33,091 nucleotides of DNA from Caulobacteraceae bacterium. Its GTDB lineage: Bacteria; Pseudomonadota; Alphaproteobacteria; Caulobacterales; Aquidulcibacteraceae. Numbering within the stretch: the first letter of the stretch is position 1; each line of letters begins with the position of its first letter. The position numbers and the translations under genes were made by a program. Positions 1 through 8,235 of this stretch are shown one piece after another. Location: positions 1-33,091 of the forward strand of contig WRPF01000054.1 of NCBI GenBank assembly GCA_009773335.1, given 5' to 3'. The notes beneath the pieces are model-generated. The model had not been told where the DNA came from. It searched no databases and worked only from the letters and a program-made list of their open reading frames with translations.

Positions 1-517
1 CATCGCGCGCGCGCGCCGGCATCGGACCCGCTTCGGCGATGTCGATGCGGTTGCGGCGGAAATCCACAGTAAGCCGCGTGCCGGCGAGATTGTCGGCGCC
101 GAGCATGCCGTCGGCCGCGGCGTGGATGCGGCTCGACACCACCGGCATCTCGACGTCGCGGCGCACGATGCGCCCGACGCGCAGTTCGCGCACCCGCGCC
201 AGCGGCGCCGATTCCGATCCCGTCACGCCGTGCACGACGGCGCGCGCCGCGCCATTGGCGTCGATCCCGAGGGCGCGCGCGGTCTCGGGCGCAAGCACCG
301 TGCGGTTGGCGCCGGTATCGACGATGAACAGGAACGGCCCCTGCCCGTTGAGCCAGACCGGCGCCATGATGCGGCCGATGCCGTCCCGGGTGGTGGGCGC
401 GGCATAGATCACCGGATCGGTCGCGGGCGCGCCGGGCGGTCGTGAACGCTCCGCAGCGCCCGCCTCCGCGCACGCCAGCAAAAGCACGGCCCACAGCACA
501 GTCACGATCCGGCGCAT
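1..517 (-). CDS. Retropepsin-like aspartyl protease lipoprotein (3' end outside window)
   Basis: The minus-strand frame opens with ATG at 517 and stays open to the window edge, so the C-terminus is missing. The N-terminus is a short hydrophobic segment ending in LLLAC, a lipobox-like signal, which suggests an envelope-anchored protein. The diagnostic motif is FIVDTGANRTVL at about residues 62–73, the D-T/S-G active-site loop of single-domain retropepsins, followed by a GMLGADNL segment typical of the second half of the fold. Bacterial members are thought to act as homodimeric periplasmic proteases; the substrate cannot be told from sequence. The gene is divergent from the DUF2167 gene across 134 bases. 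Family assignment is firm, function inferred. Confidence 0.8.
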   Translation of the reverse strand, partial: MRRIVTVLWAVLLLACAEAGAAERSRPPGAPATDPVIYAAPTTRDGIGRIMAPVWLNGQGPFLFIVDTGANRTVLAPETARALGIDANGAARAVVHGVTGSESAPLARVRELRVGRIVRRDVEMPVVSSRIHAAADGMLGADNLAGTRLTVDFRRNRIDIAEAGPMPARARD

Positions 518-651
518 CTTGCGGCTCCGCTCCCTGAAGGCACCTTGCACCCAGCGGGCGGGTGCGCAAAGCGCTGTTCGACAAAGCGCCGCCGCCTCTC
601 GCCAAGGACCGAACGGCTGGCTAGATTTCGGCTTTCTGGTGGGGGGACATC

Positions 652-1647
652 ATGACACGATCGATCATTCTCGCGAGCGCCGCCGCGTCGGCGCTTCTCC
701 TGTGGACGCCGATCGGCGCCGAAGCGCAGACGCCCGAGGCGACACAGTCGGCGCCTGCAGAAGACGCGACGTCGGCTATCGACGCCGCAACCGCCGCCCC
801 TTCGCCTTCCGACGCCGAACGGCTCGCAGCGGCGAAGGCGTTCTATGACAGCCTCGACCGCAAGATCGGCCGTATCGAAATCGTTGGCGGCAAGGTGGCG
901 CTGACGGTGCCGGAAACGCACTACTTCATCGGCAAGGAAGATGCGCGCCGCGTGATCGTGGACACGTGGGGCAATCCGCCGGAGGCCGTCACCGGCGTAG
1001 AAGGCATGATCTTCGAGCGCGACGGCAATCCGATGCTCGACAGCTGGGGCGCGGTGGTCGAGTACAGCGCGGACGGCCATGTCGCCGACAACGACGCCGC
1101 CACGATCGACTACGCCAAGCTCCTCGCCGACATGCAGCGCGATACCCGGGACGGGAACAAGGCGCGCGCCGATGCGGGTTACGACGCCATCGAACTCGTC
1201 GGCTGGGCCGAGACGCCGCGCTACGATCAGGCCTCGCACAAACTCTACTGGGCCAAGGCGCTGCAGTTCGCGGGCGCCTCGTCCCAGACACTGAACTACG
1301 ACATCCGCGCGCTCGGCCGCGACGGCGTGCTGGTGATCAGCTTCATTTCCGGGATCGACGCCCTGCCGTCGATCCGCGCGGCGGCGCCGGCGGTGCTCGC
1401 CATGCCGCAGTTCGCCGCCGGCGCGCGCTACGAGGATTACAAGGAAGGCGTCGACAAGAAAGCCGCCTACGGAATCGCCGGCCTGATCGCCGGCGGGGCC
1501 GCCGTGGCGCTGGTGAAGAAGGCCGGACTCCTCGGGCTGATCCTCGCGTTCGGCAAGAAGTTCATTGTGCTCGCCATCGCTGGCGCGGCGGGACTGTTCG
1601 GCGTGATCGGGCGCATGTTCGGCAAGAAGAAGGAGCCTGTCGAATAA
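652..1647 (+). CDS. DUF2167 family membrane protein
   Basis: This 331-residue protein has a signal peptide (hydrophobic core about residues 4–22, likely cleavage near GAEAQ). It carries the DUF2167 hallmarks: the block around residues 165–200 with YAKLLADM, a GY…IELVGWAE stretch and YD…HKLYWAK, then LNYDIRALGRDGVLV. Two C-terminal hydrophobic stretches (about 267–283 and 290–315) end in a lysine-rich tail, so it is probably exported and anchored in the inner membrane by its C-terminus. DUF2167 proteins have no established biochemical function. The ATG at 652 follows a strong GGTGGGGGG ribosome-binding site. Length is normal for the family. Confidence 0.88.
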   Translation: MTRSIILASAAASALLLWTPIGAEAQTPEATQSAPAEDATSAIDAATAAPSPSDAERLAAAKAFYDSLDRKIGRIEIVGGKVALTVPETHYFIGKEDARRVIVDTWGNPPEAVTGVEGMIFERDGNPMLDSWGAVVEYSADGHVADNDAATIDYAKLLADMQRDTRDGNKARADAGYDAIELVGWAETPRYDQASHKLYWAKALQFAGASSQTLNYDIRALGRDGVLVISFISGIDALPSIRAAAPAVLAMPQFAAGARYEDYKEGVDKKAAYGIAGLIAGGAAVALVKKAGLLGLILAFGKKFIVLAIAGAAGLFGVIGRMFGKKKEPVE

Positions 1648-1732
1648 GCCGTCCCTTCCGCAACGAAACCCTCCATTTCCGTTCGACAGGCGCGCGCCCG
1701 ACGCCGTAACCTCGCGAAAACAGGAGGAACCC

Positions 1733-2137
1733 ATGAAACTCGAAGGCGGATGCTATTGCGGAAACCTGCGCTACGAGGCGGAAGGCGAGCCGATGATGAA
1801 GGCCCAGTGCCATTGCCGCGAGTGCCAGTACATCACCGGCGGCTCGCCGAACGTCTTCATCGCCATGCCGATTCCGGGCTTCAAGTATACGAAAGGCGCG
1901 CCGAAGGCCTTCACCCGCACCGACATCCCCCGCCCGGTGACGCGCGAGTTCTGCCCGGACTGCGGCACGCATGTGGTCGCGCGTTCACAAGGCTTTCCTG
2001 CGGTGATCCTCAAGGCTGGATCGCTCGACGACCCCAGGCAGTTCGACGGGCCGCAGATGGCGATCTTCACCTGCGATGCGCAGTCCTTCCATCGCATCCC
2101 CGAAGGCATCCCGACGTTCGACAAGCTGCCGGGCTGA
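1733..2137 (+). CDS. GFA/CENP-V domain zinc protein
   Basis: This 134-residue protein has the full set of zinc ligands of the GFA (Mss4-like) fold: CYCG at residues 7–10, CHCREC at 26–31 and CPDCGTH at 74–80. Family members include glutathione-dependent formaldehyde-activating enzyme, but most small stand-alone ones have no proven substrate, so only a zinc-binding, possibly thiol-adduct-handling role is supported. ATG at 1733 follows AGGAGGAAC. Reading on past its stop in the same frame reaches the tail of a different protein (next entry), which suggests a deletion junction here. Confidence 0.85.
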   Translation: MKLEGGCYCGNLRYEAEGEPMMKAQCHCRECQYITGGSPNVFIAMPIPGFKYTKGAPKAFTRTDIPRPVTREFCPDCGTHVVARSQGFPAVILKAGSLDDPRQFDGPQMAIFTCDAQSFHRIPEGIPTFDKLPG

Positions 2138-2236
2138 GCCCATGGCTATGATGTGACGAACTTCCATTCTCCCTCGCGCGATCTCGCGATGGAGCGCATG
2201 ATCGCGTTCTTCGCACAGCATGGAGGCCCATCATGA
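2138..2236 (+). pseudogene. C-terminal remnant of a dienelactone hydrolase-like protein
   Basis: In the same frame as the GFA gene and directly after its TGA lies an open stretch of 32 codons ending in TGA at 2234–2236. It begins AHGYDVTNFHSPSRD and continues AMERMIAFFAQH, which resembles the last segment of dienelactone hydrolase-type alpha/beta hydrolases (catalytic His in a GHGF-like context, then an A…W/MER…AFF helix). There is no start codon and no other part of the enzyme, so this looks like a deletion scar. The stop overlaps the next gene's ATG (ATGA), a relic of translational coupling. Family recognition rests on a short stretch. Confidence 0.45.
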
Positions 2237-2634
2237 GTCTCGACCACGTCTCCGTCGGCGTCGCCGACATGCAGCGCTCCAAGGCGTTCTACGACGCCGT
2301 GCTCGCCAGGCTCGGGATCGGGCCGGTGATGCCGGTCGAAATGGGCGGTCAGCTTGTCGGGGTCGGCTATGGCGACACGCCGGCGAAGCCTGACTTCTGG
2401 ATCCAGTTTCCGGTCAACGGTCAGCCCGCCACGCAGGGCAACGGCGTGCACGTCGCCTTTCACGCCGATACGCGCGCGAAGGTCGATGCGTTCCACGCGG
2501 CGGCGATGAAGCTGGGCGGCCTCGACGAAGGCGCGCCCGGCCTGCGCCCCCACTACCACCCGTCGTACTACGGCGCCTTCGTGCGCGACCCCGACGGCAA
2601 CAAGATCGAGGCCTGCTGCCACGCGCCGGAATAG
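2233..2634 (+). CDS. VOC (glyoxalase/bleomycin resistance-type) family protein
   Basis: This 133-residue single-domain protein has two βαβββ modules: LDHVSVGVADMQRSKAFYD at the N-terminus with the first metal-ligand His, and FVRDPDGNKIEACCH at the C-terminus with the ligand Glu. Known relatives include glyoxalase I, extradiol dioxygenases and thiol-transferring resistance proteins; the substrate is unknown. ATG 2233 overlaps the stop of the hydrolase remnant, so it was probably once translated downstream of that enzyme. Preceding AGCATGGAGG can serve as ribosome-binding site. Confidence 0.82.
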   Translation: MSLDHVSVGVADMQRSKAFYDAVLARLGIGPVMPVEMGGQLVGVGYGDTPAKPDFWIQFPVNGQPATQGNGVHVAFHADTRAKVDAFHAAAMKLGGLDEGAPGLRPHYHPSYYGAFVRDPDGNKIEACCHAPE

Positions 2635-2658
2635 CCCGGCGGCTGGGACAGAACCTGC

Positions 2659-3561
2659 ATGAGCCCGCCCATGATGACAGGGCCCGCCATGCGCAACCAG
2701 ACAGCAATGATCCAGAATGAGACGGTTCGCGGACGCCGGTCGCCGGTCGCCGGTCCGACGAGGTTCAACCTGACGGTGGCGGGCTGCCTCGCCCTCGCAG
2801 CCGCGCTCGCCTTTGCGTCCATGCGCGAGCCGCTCTTCACCTCGCGCATCGCCCTCTTCGTGCTCGCCGCGCTGTCGGCTGGCGCGCCGTTCCTCTTCCT
2901 GGCGATCAGCCGGGCCCGCGAGCGCCGCGAACGGATCGCCAGCGAGACCGCCCGCGCGAAACGGCAGGACCAGACCCGTCGCGAAATCCGCCGCACGGTG
3001 GAGGCGAACCTGTCCCAGCTCAACGAGCATCGCGCCGCCAACGACGACGCGTTGGCCTGGCGCAACGCCGTCGCACGCTTCGCGGCCGCAACCATCTTTC
3101 CGAACGTCTCGCACGAAATTCCCGCGTCCGAACGGGAGATGTGGGTGATGGAGATCCTGGTTTTCGCCGAAGCGCTCACCGTGAAGCCGGCGACGTCGGC
3201 CGCGCCGCTATCCGACGTTGCGCGCGCCTTCATCGACGACTGTGCGCAACAGATCGCCGGCGCAGGATGGGAAGTCTCCGCGAGCGGCGACCGTTTGACC
3301 GGGCGCCTCGGCGAGAGCCGCGCCCTCTTCCAGTGCCTGCATGGGCAGGCGCCGGTCGACGAAGACGCTGTCGACGCCTTTCTCGCCTGCCTTGACGCCG
3401 TCGCGAGCCGCGGCGCCATCGTCGCCAACCAGCCCTTTACGCCTGCGGCCCTGCAGAAGGCGCGCGCCAGCGGCATCGGCCTGATCAGGCCCGAGCATGT
3501 CCCGGCATTCCTGGAGTGGGCGTCCGGCGCCACGGACGCGCCGGGCCGCGCCGCCGGCTGA
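2659..3561 (+). CDS. Membrane-anchored protein with degenerate Mrr-like (restriction endonuclease fold) domain
   Basis: This 300-residue protein has two hydrophobic segments (about residues 37–53 and 63–84), a charged, probably coiled-coil stretch (85–130), a helical middle, and a C-terminal domain (about 187–290). The C-terminal part follows the Mrr_cat layout: AGWEVSASG, then ALFQCLHGQ where active enzymes have QxK, then GAIVANQPFTPAALQKARASG and GIGLIRPEH, matching the usual iiVTts.Ft..A…A…gi.LId strand-helix end. The catalytic Lys is replaced by Leu (QCL, 225–227) and no clear metal-binding Asp precedes it, so nuclease activity is unlikely. A role in binding DNA or sensing at the membrane is possible. 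The start could also be ATG 2689. The family call is by motif order only. Confidence 0.6.
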   Translation: MSPPMMTGPAMRNQTAMIQNETVRGRRSPVAGPTRFNLTVAGCLALAAALAFASMREPLFTSRIALFVLAALSAGAPFLFLAISRARERRERIASETARAKRQDQTRREIRRTVEANLSQLNEHRAANDDALAWRNAVARFAAATIFPNVSHEIPASEREMWVMEILVFAEALTVKPATSAAPLSDVARAFIDDCAQQIAGAGWEVSASGDRLTGRLGESRALFQCLHGQAPVDEDAVDAFLACLDAVASRGAIVANQPFTPAALQKARASGIGLIRPEHVPAFLEWASGATDAPGRAAG

Positions 3562-3582
3562 GGGCGGCGGCCAGTCGAAGCC

Positions 3583-4179
3583 TTAGCGCAGCTGGTCCAT
3601 GCTGGTGATGATGGAGCCGACAAGGCCGTAGTCCTTGGCCTCGTCCGCCATCATCCAGTAGTCGCGATCGGTGTCGGCCTTGATGCGCTCCAGCGTCTGG
3701 CCCGTGGCCGCCGCGAAGATCTTGTTCAGACGCTCGCGCATGCGCAGGATTTCCCGCGCCTGGATCGCGACGTCCGACGCCGCGCCGCCCACGCCGCCGC
3801 GCGGTTCGTGCAGCAGGAAGCGGGTGTTGGTCAGCGCGTAGCGATCCTGACGATCCGCCGCGCAATAGATGAGCGCGCCTGCGGAAGCGGCCCAGCCGGT
3901 GGCGAGCATGCGCACCTTCGGCTTCACGAACCTGATCATGTCGTGGATCATGTCGCCGCTCTCGACGTGGCCGCCGGGCGAGGAGATCACGAAGGTGATC
4001 GGGTCGTCCTTGTCGGCGGCGAGCGCCAGCAGCGAGTCACAGACCCGCTTGGCCTGGCGGTCGTTGATCTCGCCGGTCAGCGTGATGATGCGGGCGCTGA
4101 ACAGCGCCTTTTCCGCGGCGATCCCCGGCAGGGCCGGCATTTCTTCGGGCTTGGGTTCGTCTTCGAGACGGATGGACAT
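3583..4179 (-). CDS. ClpP-type serine protease (ATP-dependent Clp protease proteolytic subunit family)
   Basis: This 198-residue protein carries the ClpP catalytic elements: PGGHVESGD (oxyanion region, 68–76), GWAASAGAL with Ser99, FLLHEPRGG with His124, and the Asp-containing ADTDRDYW segment (168–175) before EAKDYGL. The usual SMG after the nucleophile is SAG here, and the N-terminus lacks a canonical ClpP propeptide. It therefore looks like one of the extra ClpP-like paralogues rather than the main housekeeping subunit. The start at 4179 was chosen because GGAAAGG lies just upstream; a longer open frame reaches 4251 without a ribosome-binding site. It is divergent from vapBC. An SppA-like role is less likely given the length. 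Confidence 0.85.
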   Translation of the reverse strand: MSIRLEDEPKPEEMPALPGIAAEKALFSARIITLTGEINDRQAKRVCDSLLALAADKDDPITFVISSPGGHVESGDMIHDMIRFVKPKVRMLATGWAASAGALIYCAADRQDRYALTNTRFLLHEPRGGVGGAASDVAIQAREILRMRERLNKIFAAATGQTLERIKADTDRDYWMMADEAKDYGLVGSIITSMDQLR

Positions 4180-4275
4180 GGGAGCCTTTCCGGAGGGCTT
4201 TGGCCGGGCGTTGGAAGGTTCTGAGATGGACGGCTGCGGGGGTCTGCGCAAGAGGGACCCCGTGCATTGATTTTC

Positions 4276-4289
4276 GCATCATATGATGC
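4276..4289. promoter_or_regulatory. Perfect 14-bp palindrome, candidate VapB operator
   Basis: GCATCATATGATGC is a perfect inverted repeat 12 bases before the vapB start, and a related half (ATGATGCAT) lies immediately downstream at 4296–4304. Type II antitoxins with ribbon-helix-helix folds typically bind such palindromes to autorepress their operon. The assignment is from position and symmetry only. Confidence 0.55.
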
Positions 4290-4301
4290 CATTTATGATG
4301 C

Positions 4302-4511
4302 ATGCGCACAACGGTCACCCTCGACGACGACCTCCTCGCTACGGCGGAAGCCTATACCGGCATCAAGGAGCGCAGCGCCCTCATTCGAGAGGCGCTTCGA
4401 CGCCTTGTGCAGCAGGAAGCCGCACGCCGGCTCGTGTTGCTCGGCGGGAGCGACCCGAACGCCACCATGCCGCCCCGCCGACGTTGGCCGTCCGATGCTT
4501 CCGACACGTGA
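4302..4511 (+). CDS. vapB: VapB-type antitoxin
   Basis: This 69-residue protein starts MRTTVTLDDDLLATAEAYTG and continues SALIREALRRLVQQEAARRL, the ribbon-helix-helix pattern of VapB/DUF2191 antitoxins. The C-terminal tail is proline- and arginine-rich and would wrap the toxin. Its TGA stop overlaps the GTG start of the PIN toxin (GTGA), so the two are translationally coupled. There is no good Shine–Dalgarno before ATG 4302. The complex probably autoregulates through the upstream palindrome. Confidence 0.85.
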   Translation: MRTTVTLDDDLLATAEAYTGIKERSALIREALRRLVQQEAARRLVLLGGSDPNATMPPRRRWPSDASDT

Positions 4512-4873
4512 TCCTCATCGACAGTTCTGTCTGGATTGATCACCTGCGACGCGCTGAGAAAGGCGTGCTTGCCCTGGCCCGCGACGAGAGCATGCTGACT
4601 CACCCCTTCATCATCGGCGAACTCGCGCTCGGGTCGATCAAGGATAGGGGCGCCGTGATCGCCGCCTTGCAGAAATTCCCACAAGCGCCGGTCGCCACCG
4701 ACGACGAAGTGCTGTCGCTGATCGAGACCCACGCGCTGCATGGAACCGGCGTCGGTTTCGTAGACGCCCATCTGCTCGCCGCAACACTGCTCGCGCAGGC
4801 GACGATCTGGACTTCGGACAAGCGCCTCGCTGCGGCGGCGCGGCGCCTTGGCGTCGCTGCGCCGATGGCCTGA
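4508..4873 (+). CDS. vapC: VapC-type PIN domain toxin
   Basis: This 121-residue PIN-domain ribonuclease starts at GTG 4508, overlapping the antitoxin stop. The acidic catalytic set is complete: Asp5 in LIDSSVWID, Glu38 in IIGELALG, Asp86 in GFVDAHLLA and Asp104 in WTSDKRL. VapC toxins cleave tRNA or rRNA when freed from VapB; the target of this one cannot be predicted. It ends four bases before the convergent response-regulator gene. Confidence 0.88.
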   Translation: MILIDSSVWIDHLRRAEKGVLALARDESMLTHPFIIGELALGSIKDRGAVIAALQKFPQAPVATDDEVLSLIETHALHGTGVGFVDAHLLAATLLAQATIWTSDKRLAAAARRLGVAAPMA

Positions 4874-4876
4874 TCC

Positions 4877-6358
4877 TCAGCCCGCCAGACGGCTCTCGTC
4901 GAGACCGTATTCGCGCAGCTTCCGGTAGAGCGTGGAGCGGCCGATGCCGAGACGGCGCGCGATCTCGCTCATGTGGCCGGCGTAGTGCTCGATGGCGAAG
5001 GCGATGAGGTCGCGCTCGACTTCCTCAAGACGGCGCAGATGTCCGCCCTCGTCGAAGATCGGCACCGGCGGGGCGTGCTGCTCGATGATCGTCACCGTCA
5101 TCGGCGCGGACGGCGCTGCGTCGTTGGCAGGCTCGTGGGCGCCCATCGGCAGGGCGTCGTTCGCCGCCGTCAGCGCACGCGGCTTGACGCCCGCGATCTG
5201 CGGGAAATCTTCCGGCTGCAACAGTTCGCCTTCGCAGAGCACCACCGCGCGAAACACGGAGTTCTCCAGCTGGCGCACGTTGCCCGGCCAGTCGAAGCCG
5301 TAGAGCATGTCGAGCGTTTCCTGCGCGCAGCCACGCACGGCGCGGCCTTCCTCGGCGTTGAACCGCGCGACGAAGCGCGTGACCATCGCCGGAATATCCT
5401 CGCGGCGATCGCGCAGCGGCGGCGCCTCGATGGGGAACACGTTGAGGCGGTAGTAGAGATCTTCGCGGAAGCGGCCTTCGGCGACGAGCTTCGCGAGATC
5501 CTTGTTGGTCGCCGAGACGATGCGCACATCGACCTTCACCGGCCGCTTGCCGCCGACAGCGTCCACTTCGCCTTCCTGCAGCACGCGCAGCAGTTTCACC
5601 TGCATGTCGAGCGGCAGTTCGCCGACTTCATCGAGGAACAGCGTGCCGCCGTGGGCTTCCACGAACTTGCCGGGATGCTTTTCCACCGCGCCCGTGAAGG
5701 CGCCCTTCTCGTGGCCGAAAAGGATGGATTCCACGAGATTTTCCGGGATGGCGCCGCAGTTCACCGCGATGAACGCACGGCCCGCGCGTTCCGATGAGCC
5801 ATGCACGGCGCGCGCGAGCAGTTCCTTGCCGACGCCGCTTTCGCCCGTGACCAGCACCGGGATGTTTGAGCGCGCCGCACGCTCGCCCATGCGCACGACC
5901 TGCTTCATCGCCGGCGCATCGGCGACCATGTCCGTAAAGGTGAGAGCGCCCGCAGCCTTCTTCTTCAGGCGCGTGACTTCAACCTTCAGGGTGGAGAGTT
6001 CGAGCGCATTGCGGATCGAGACCATGATGCGTTCGGGGCTTGCGGGCTTCACGAAGAAGTCCGTCGCGCCCGCCTGCATCGCCTGCACGACCGTGTCGAT
6101 GCCGCCCGTCGCGGTCAGCACGATGCACGGCAGGCCCGGACGGCGCATCCGGATTTCCTTCAGCGCCTCAAGCCCGTTCAGGCCCGGCATCACGAGATCG
6201 AGCAGCACGAGATCGACGGACGGATCGTCCTCGATCACCTGCACGGCCTTGCGCCCGTCTGCGGCGGTCTTCGTGTTCAGGCCGTTGCGCTCGACCACCG
6301 CCTGCAGCATGCGACGCTGCGCGGGATCATCGTCGGCGATGAGGATCGTCTTGGCCAT
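4877..6358 (-). CDS. Sigma-54-dependent response regulator (NtrC/ZraR type)
   Basis: This 493-residue regulator has three domains. The receiver (about 3–118) has the acidic pocket DDD at 9–11 and phospho-acceptor Asp54 in LLDLVMPG. The AAA+ sigma-54 activator domain (about 142–375) has Walker A GESGVGKE at 172–179, the sigma-54 contact loop GAFTGA at 219–224 and Walker [10 protein letters not shown]. The Fis-type helix-turn-helix is at the C-terminus ([19 protein letters not shown]). All key residues are present, so it should activate sigma-54 promoters on phosphorylation. No cognate histidine kinase is adjacent. ATG 6358 was chosen because the receiver begins there; GGTGG lies upstream. Confidence 0.93.
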   Translation of the reverse strand: MAKTILIADDDPAQRRMLQAVVERNGLNTKTAADGRKAVQVIEDDPSVDLVLLDLVMPGLNGLEALKEIRMRRPGLPCIVLTATGGIDTVVQAMQAGATDFFVKPASPERIMVSIRNALELSTLKVEVTRLKKKAAGALTFTDMVADAPAMKQVVRMGERAARSNIPVLVTGESGVGKELLARAVHGSSERAGRAFIAVNCGAIPENLVESILFGHEKGAFTGAVEKHPGKFVEAHGGTLFLDEVGELPLDMQVKLLRVLQEGEVDAVGGKRPVKVDVRIVSATNKDLAKLVAEGRFREDLYYRLNVFPIEAPPLRDRREDIPAMVTRFVARFNAEEGRAVRGCAQETLDMLYGFDWPGNVRQLENSVFRAVVLCEGELLQPEDFPQIAGVKPRALTAANDALPMGAHEPANDAAPSAPMTVTIIEQHAPPVPIFDEGGHLRRLEEVERDLIAFAIEHYAGHMSEIARRLGIGRSTLYRKLREYGLDESRLAG

Positions 6359-6543
6359 GGTCCACCATATCTGTCGTGGGCGCCTCTGATGGGCGCCGTT
6401 GTCAGCTTTCTTAAACGGAGGTTCCAAAGGTCGCGTTAAAATGGGACAGAAAAAACCAATTCTTTTCGTTGGTTAACGCCCGTGAACGCTTTGCCACGGC
6501 GATCCCGCGGGACGCAGGCCCGCCGCCGCCCTATCTAGTCGGC

Positions 6544-7902
6544 ATGAGTGAAGACACGCCCAAGGACCCCGAACGCAACCGCCTCGCCGCCCGCGCCGGG
6601 CGCTTTGCGAGCGTGGGCGCAAATACGGCGGGGGCTGTCGCCTCGGCGGGGTTTTCGGCGCTGTTCGGCGGCGATGCGGCGGACAGGCAGATCGCCATGG
6701 CGCTGAAGGCCGCCCTCGGGCGCACCAAGGGCCCGCTCATGAAGGTCGCGCAGATGATGGCGACCATCCCGGACTTCCTGCCCCCCGAATACGCCGAGGA
6801 ATTCGCGCAGCTGCAGATGAACGCGCCGTCCATGGGTTGGCCCTTCGTGCAGCGGCGCATGCGCGGCGAGCTCGGCGCGGACTGGGAGGCGAAGTTCTCA
6901 AGCTTCACCCGCGAAGCCGCCGCCGCAGCGTCCCTTGGCCAGGTCCACCGCGCAGTCACCGCCGACGGTCGCGATGTCGCGTGCAAGCTTCAGTATCCCG
7001 AGATGGCGAGCGCGGTGGAAAGCGACATCGGCCAGATGCAGGGCATCATCGGCCTCGTGAAGCGGATGAACCGCCTCGTCGATCCCACGGAAATGGGCCT
7101 AGAGATCGCCGATCGCCTCCGCGAGGAACTCGACTACGAACGCGAGGCCAAACACATCGCGCTCTACCGGCTGATGCTGGAGGGCGACGACACGATTGTC
7201 CCGCCCGCGCCCGTGCCGGAGCTGTCGACGAAGCGCCTGCTGACGATGACGTGGCTCGAAGGCCGTCCGCTGAAGAGCTTCCTCGACGCCGATCAGGACA
7301 CCCGCAACCGCATCGCGACGCTTCTCTTCCGCGCCTGGTGGGGGCCGATGTCGCGCTACGGCGTGATCCACGGCGACCCGCACCTCGGCAACTACACCTT
7401 CACCGACGACGCGCGCGCGCTGAACCTCCTCGACTTCGGCTGCGTGCGCATCTTCCCGCCGCGCTTCGTGCAGGGCGTGGTGAACCTCTACCGCGCGCTC
7501 GACGCAAATGATCAGGACGCCATCCGCCAGGCCTATGCGGACTGGGGTTTCGGCGACTTGAGCGACGGTGCGGTCGAGGCGCTCACCATCTGGGCGCGCT
7601 TCATCTACGGGCCAATGCTGGACGACCGCGTGCGCCGCGTGGCCGAAGGCGTGAGCCCCGGCATGTACGGCCGCGCGGAAGTCATGGACGTGAAGCGCCG
7701 GCTCATGGAGCACGGTCCGGTCGCGATCCCGCGCGAGTTCGTGTTCATGGACCGCGCCGCCATCGGCCTCGGCGCGGCGTTCCTGCATCTGGATGCCGAG
7801 ATGAATTTCCGGGCGCTGTTTGAAGCGCAGATCGAGCAGTTCGAATTGGAGGCCGTGGGAGTGAGACAGGCGGAAGCGCTTGCGACGGTGGGGCTGGCCT
7901 GA
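6544..7902 (+). CDS. AarF/ABC1/UbiB-family atypical kinase
   Basis: This 452-residue protein has the ABC1 signature set: the KxGQ-like extension as KVAQMMATIPDFLPPEY, the alanine-rich loop AAAASLGQVHRA replacing a normal P-loop, the Lys in VACKLQYP, EELDYEREAKH, the catalytic HGDPHLGNYTF and the metal-binding LLDFG. Relatives (UbiB, COQ8/ADCK) support ubiquinone synthesis through an ATPase or small-molecule kinase activity, but bacterial paralogues of this length differ from UbiB and the role is uncertain. Gly of KxGQ is Ala here. ATG 6544 was preferred over an upstream TTG. It is divergent from the response regulator. Confidence 0.85.
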   Translation: MSEDTPKDPERNRLAARAGRFASVGANTAGAVASAGFSALFGGDAADRQIAMALKAALGRTKGPLMKVAQMMATIPDFLPPEYAEEFAQLQMNAPSMGWPFVQRRMRGELGADWEAKFSSFTREAAAAASLGQVHRAVTADGRDVACKLQYPEMASAVESDIGQMQGIIGLVKRMNRLVDPTEMGLEIADRLREELDYEREAKHIALYRLMLEGDDTIVPPAPVPELSTKRLLTMTWLEGRPLKSFLDADQDTRNRIATLLFRAWWGPMSRYGVIHGDPHLGNYTFTDDARALNLLDFGCVRIFPPRFVQGVVNLYRALDANDQDAIRQAYADWGFGDLSDGAVEALTIWARFIYGPMLDDRVRRVAEGVSPGMYGRAEVMDVKRRLMEHGPVAIPREFVFMDRAAIGLGAAFLHLDAEMNFRALFEAQIEQFELEAVGVRQAEALATVGLA

Positions 7903-8065
7903 TCGACACGGGAGCGTTATTGGCCCAATCCAGACATTCGGACCATTCATGCGAGGGCCGCGCGCGAGGTTAGGATGCAACCTAGAAGCCGACGTTGGGT
8001 CGTTTGGTTCTTGGCAATCGGCGAAAACCAGACTTACGCGAGGCGCTCCACCCCAACCTCACAAA

Positions 8066-8214
8066 ACTCAGTCATTCCGGGGCGGCCGGAGGCCGAACCC
8101 GGAACCCAGGGGACTGGGTTTTAGTGTTTCGACTTGTGCGTTCGTTTCACGCTTGAACCCCTGGGTTCCGGCTCTCCGCGAAGCTGCGCTTCGCTCCGGC
8201 CGGAATGACTGAGT
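8066..8214 (+). repeat. Long palindromic repeat, copy 1 (149 bp)
   Basis: The ends are a perfect 15-bp inverted repeat (ACTCAGTCATTCCGG and its complement) that extends outward with one mismatch. Inside lies a second inverted pair around GGAACCCAGGGG / CCCCTGGGTTCC with an asymmetric centre (ACTGGG on the left, CTTGAA on the right). It starts 163 bases after the AarF-type gene and lies just beyond the GIY-YIG gene's stop. The stretch from 7903 to 8065 shows nothing recognisable. Confidence 0.85.
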
Positions 8215-8235
8215 CTTGTTGTCCCCGCGGATTTC

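Noticed and set aside
502-1734. Long open frame on the minus strand opposite the DUF2167 gene
   Set aside because: Arginine-, alanine- and histidine-rich translation without any domain, opposite a recognised gene; a typical GC-driven shadow.
4267-4299. Sigma-70 promoter for vapB with TATGAT as -10
   Set aside because: The TATGAT ends two bases before the ATG, so a transcript would begin inside the gene, and no good -35 is in the right place.
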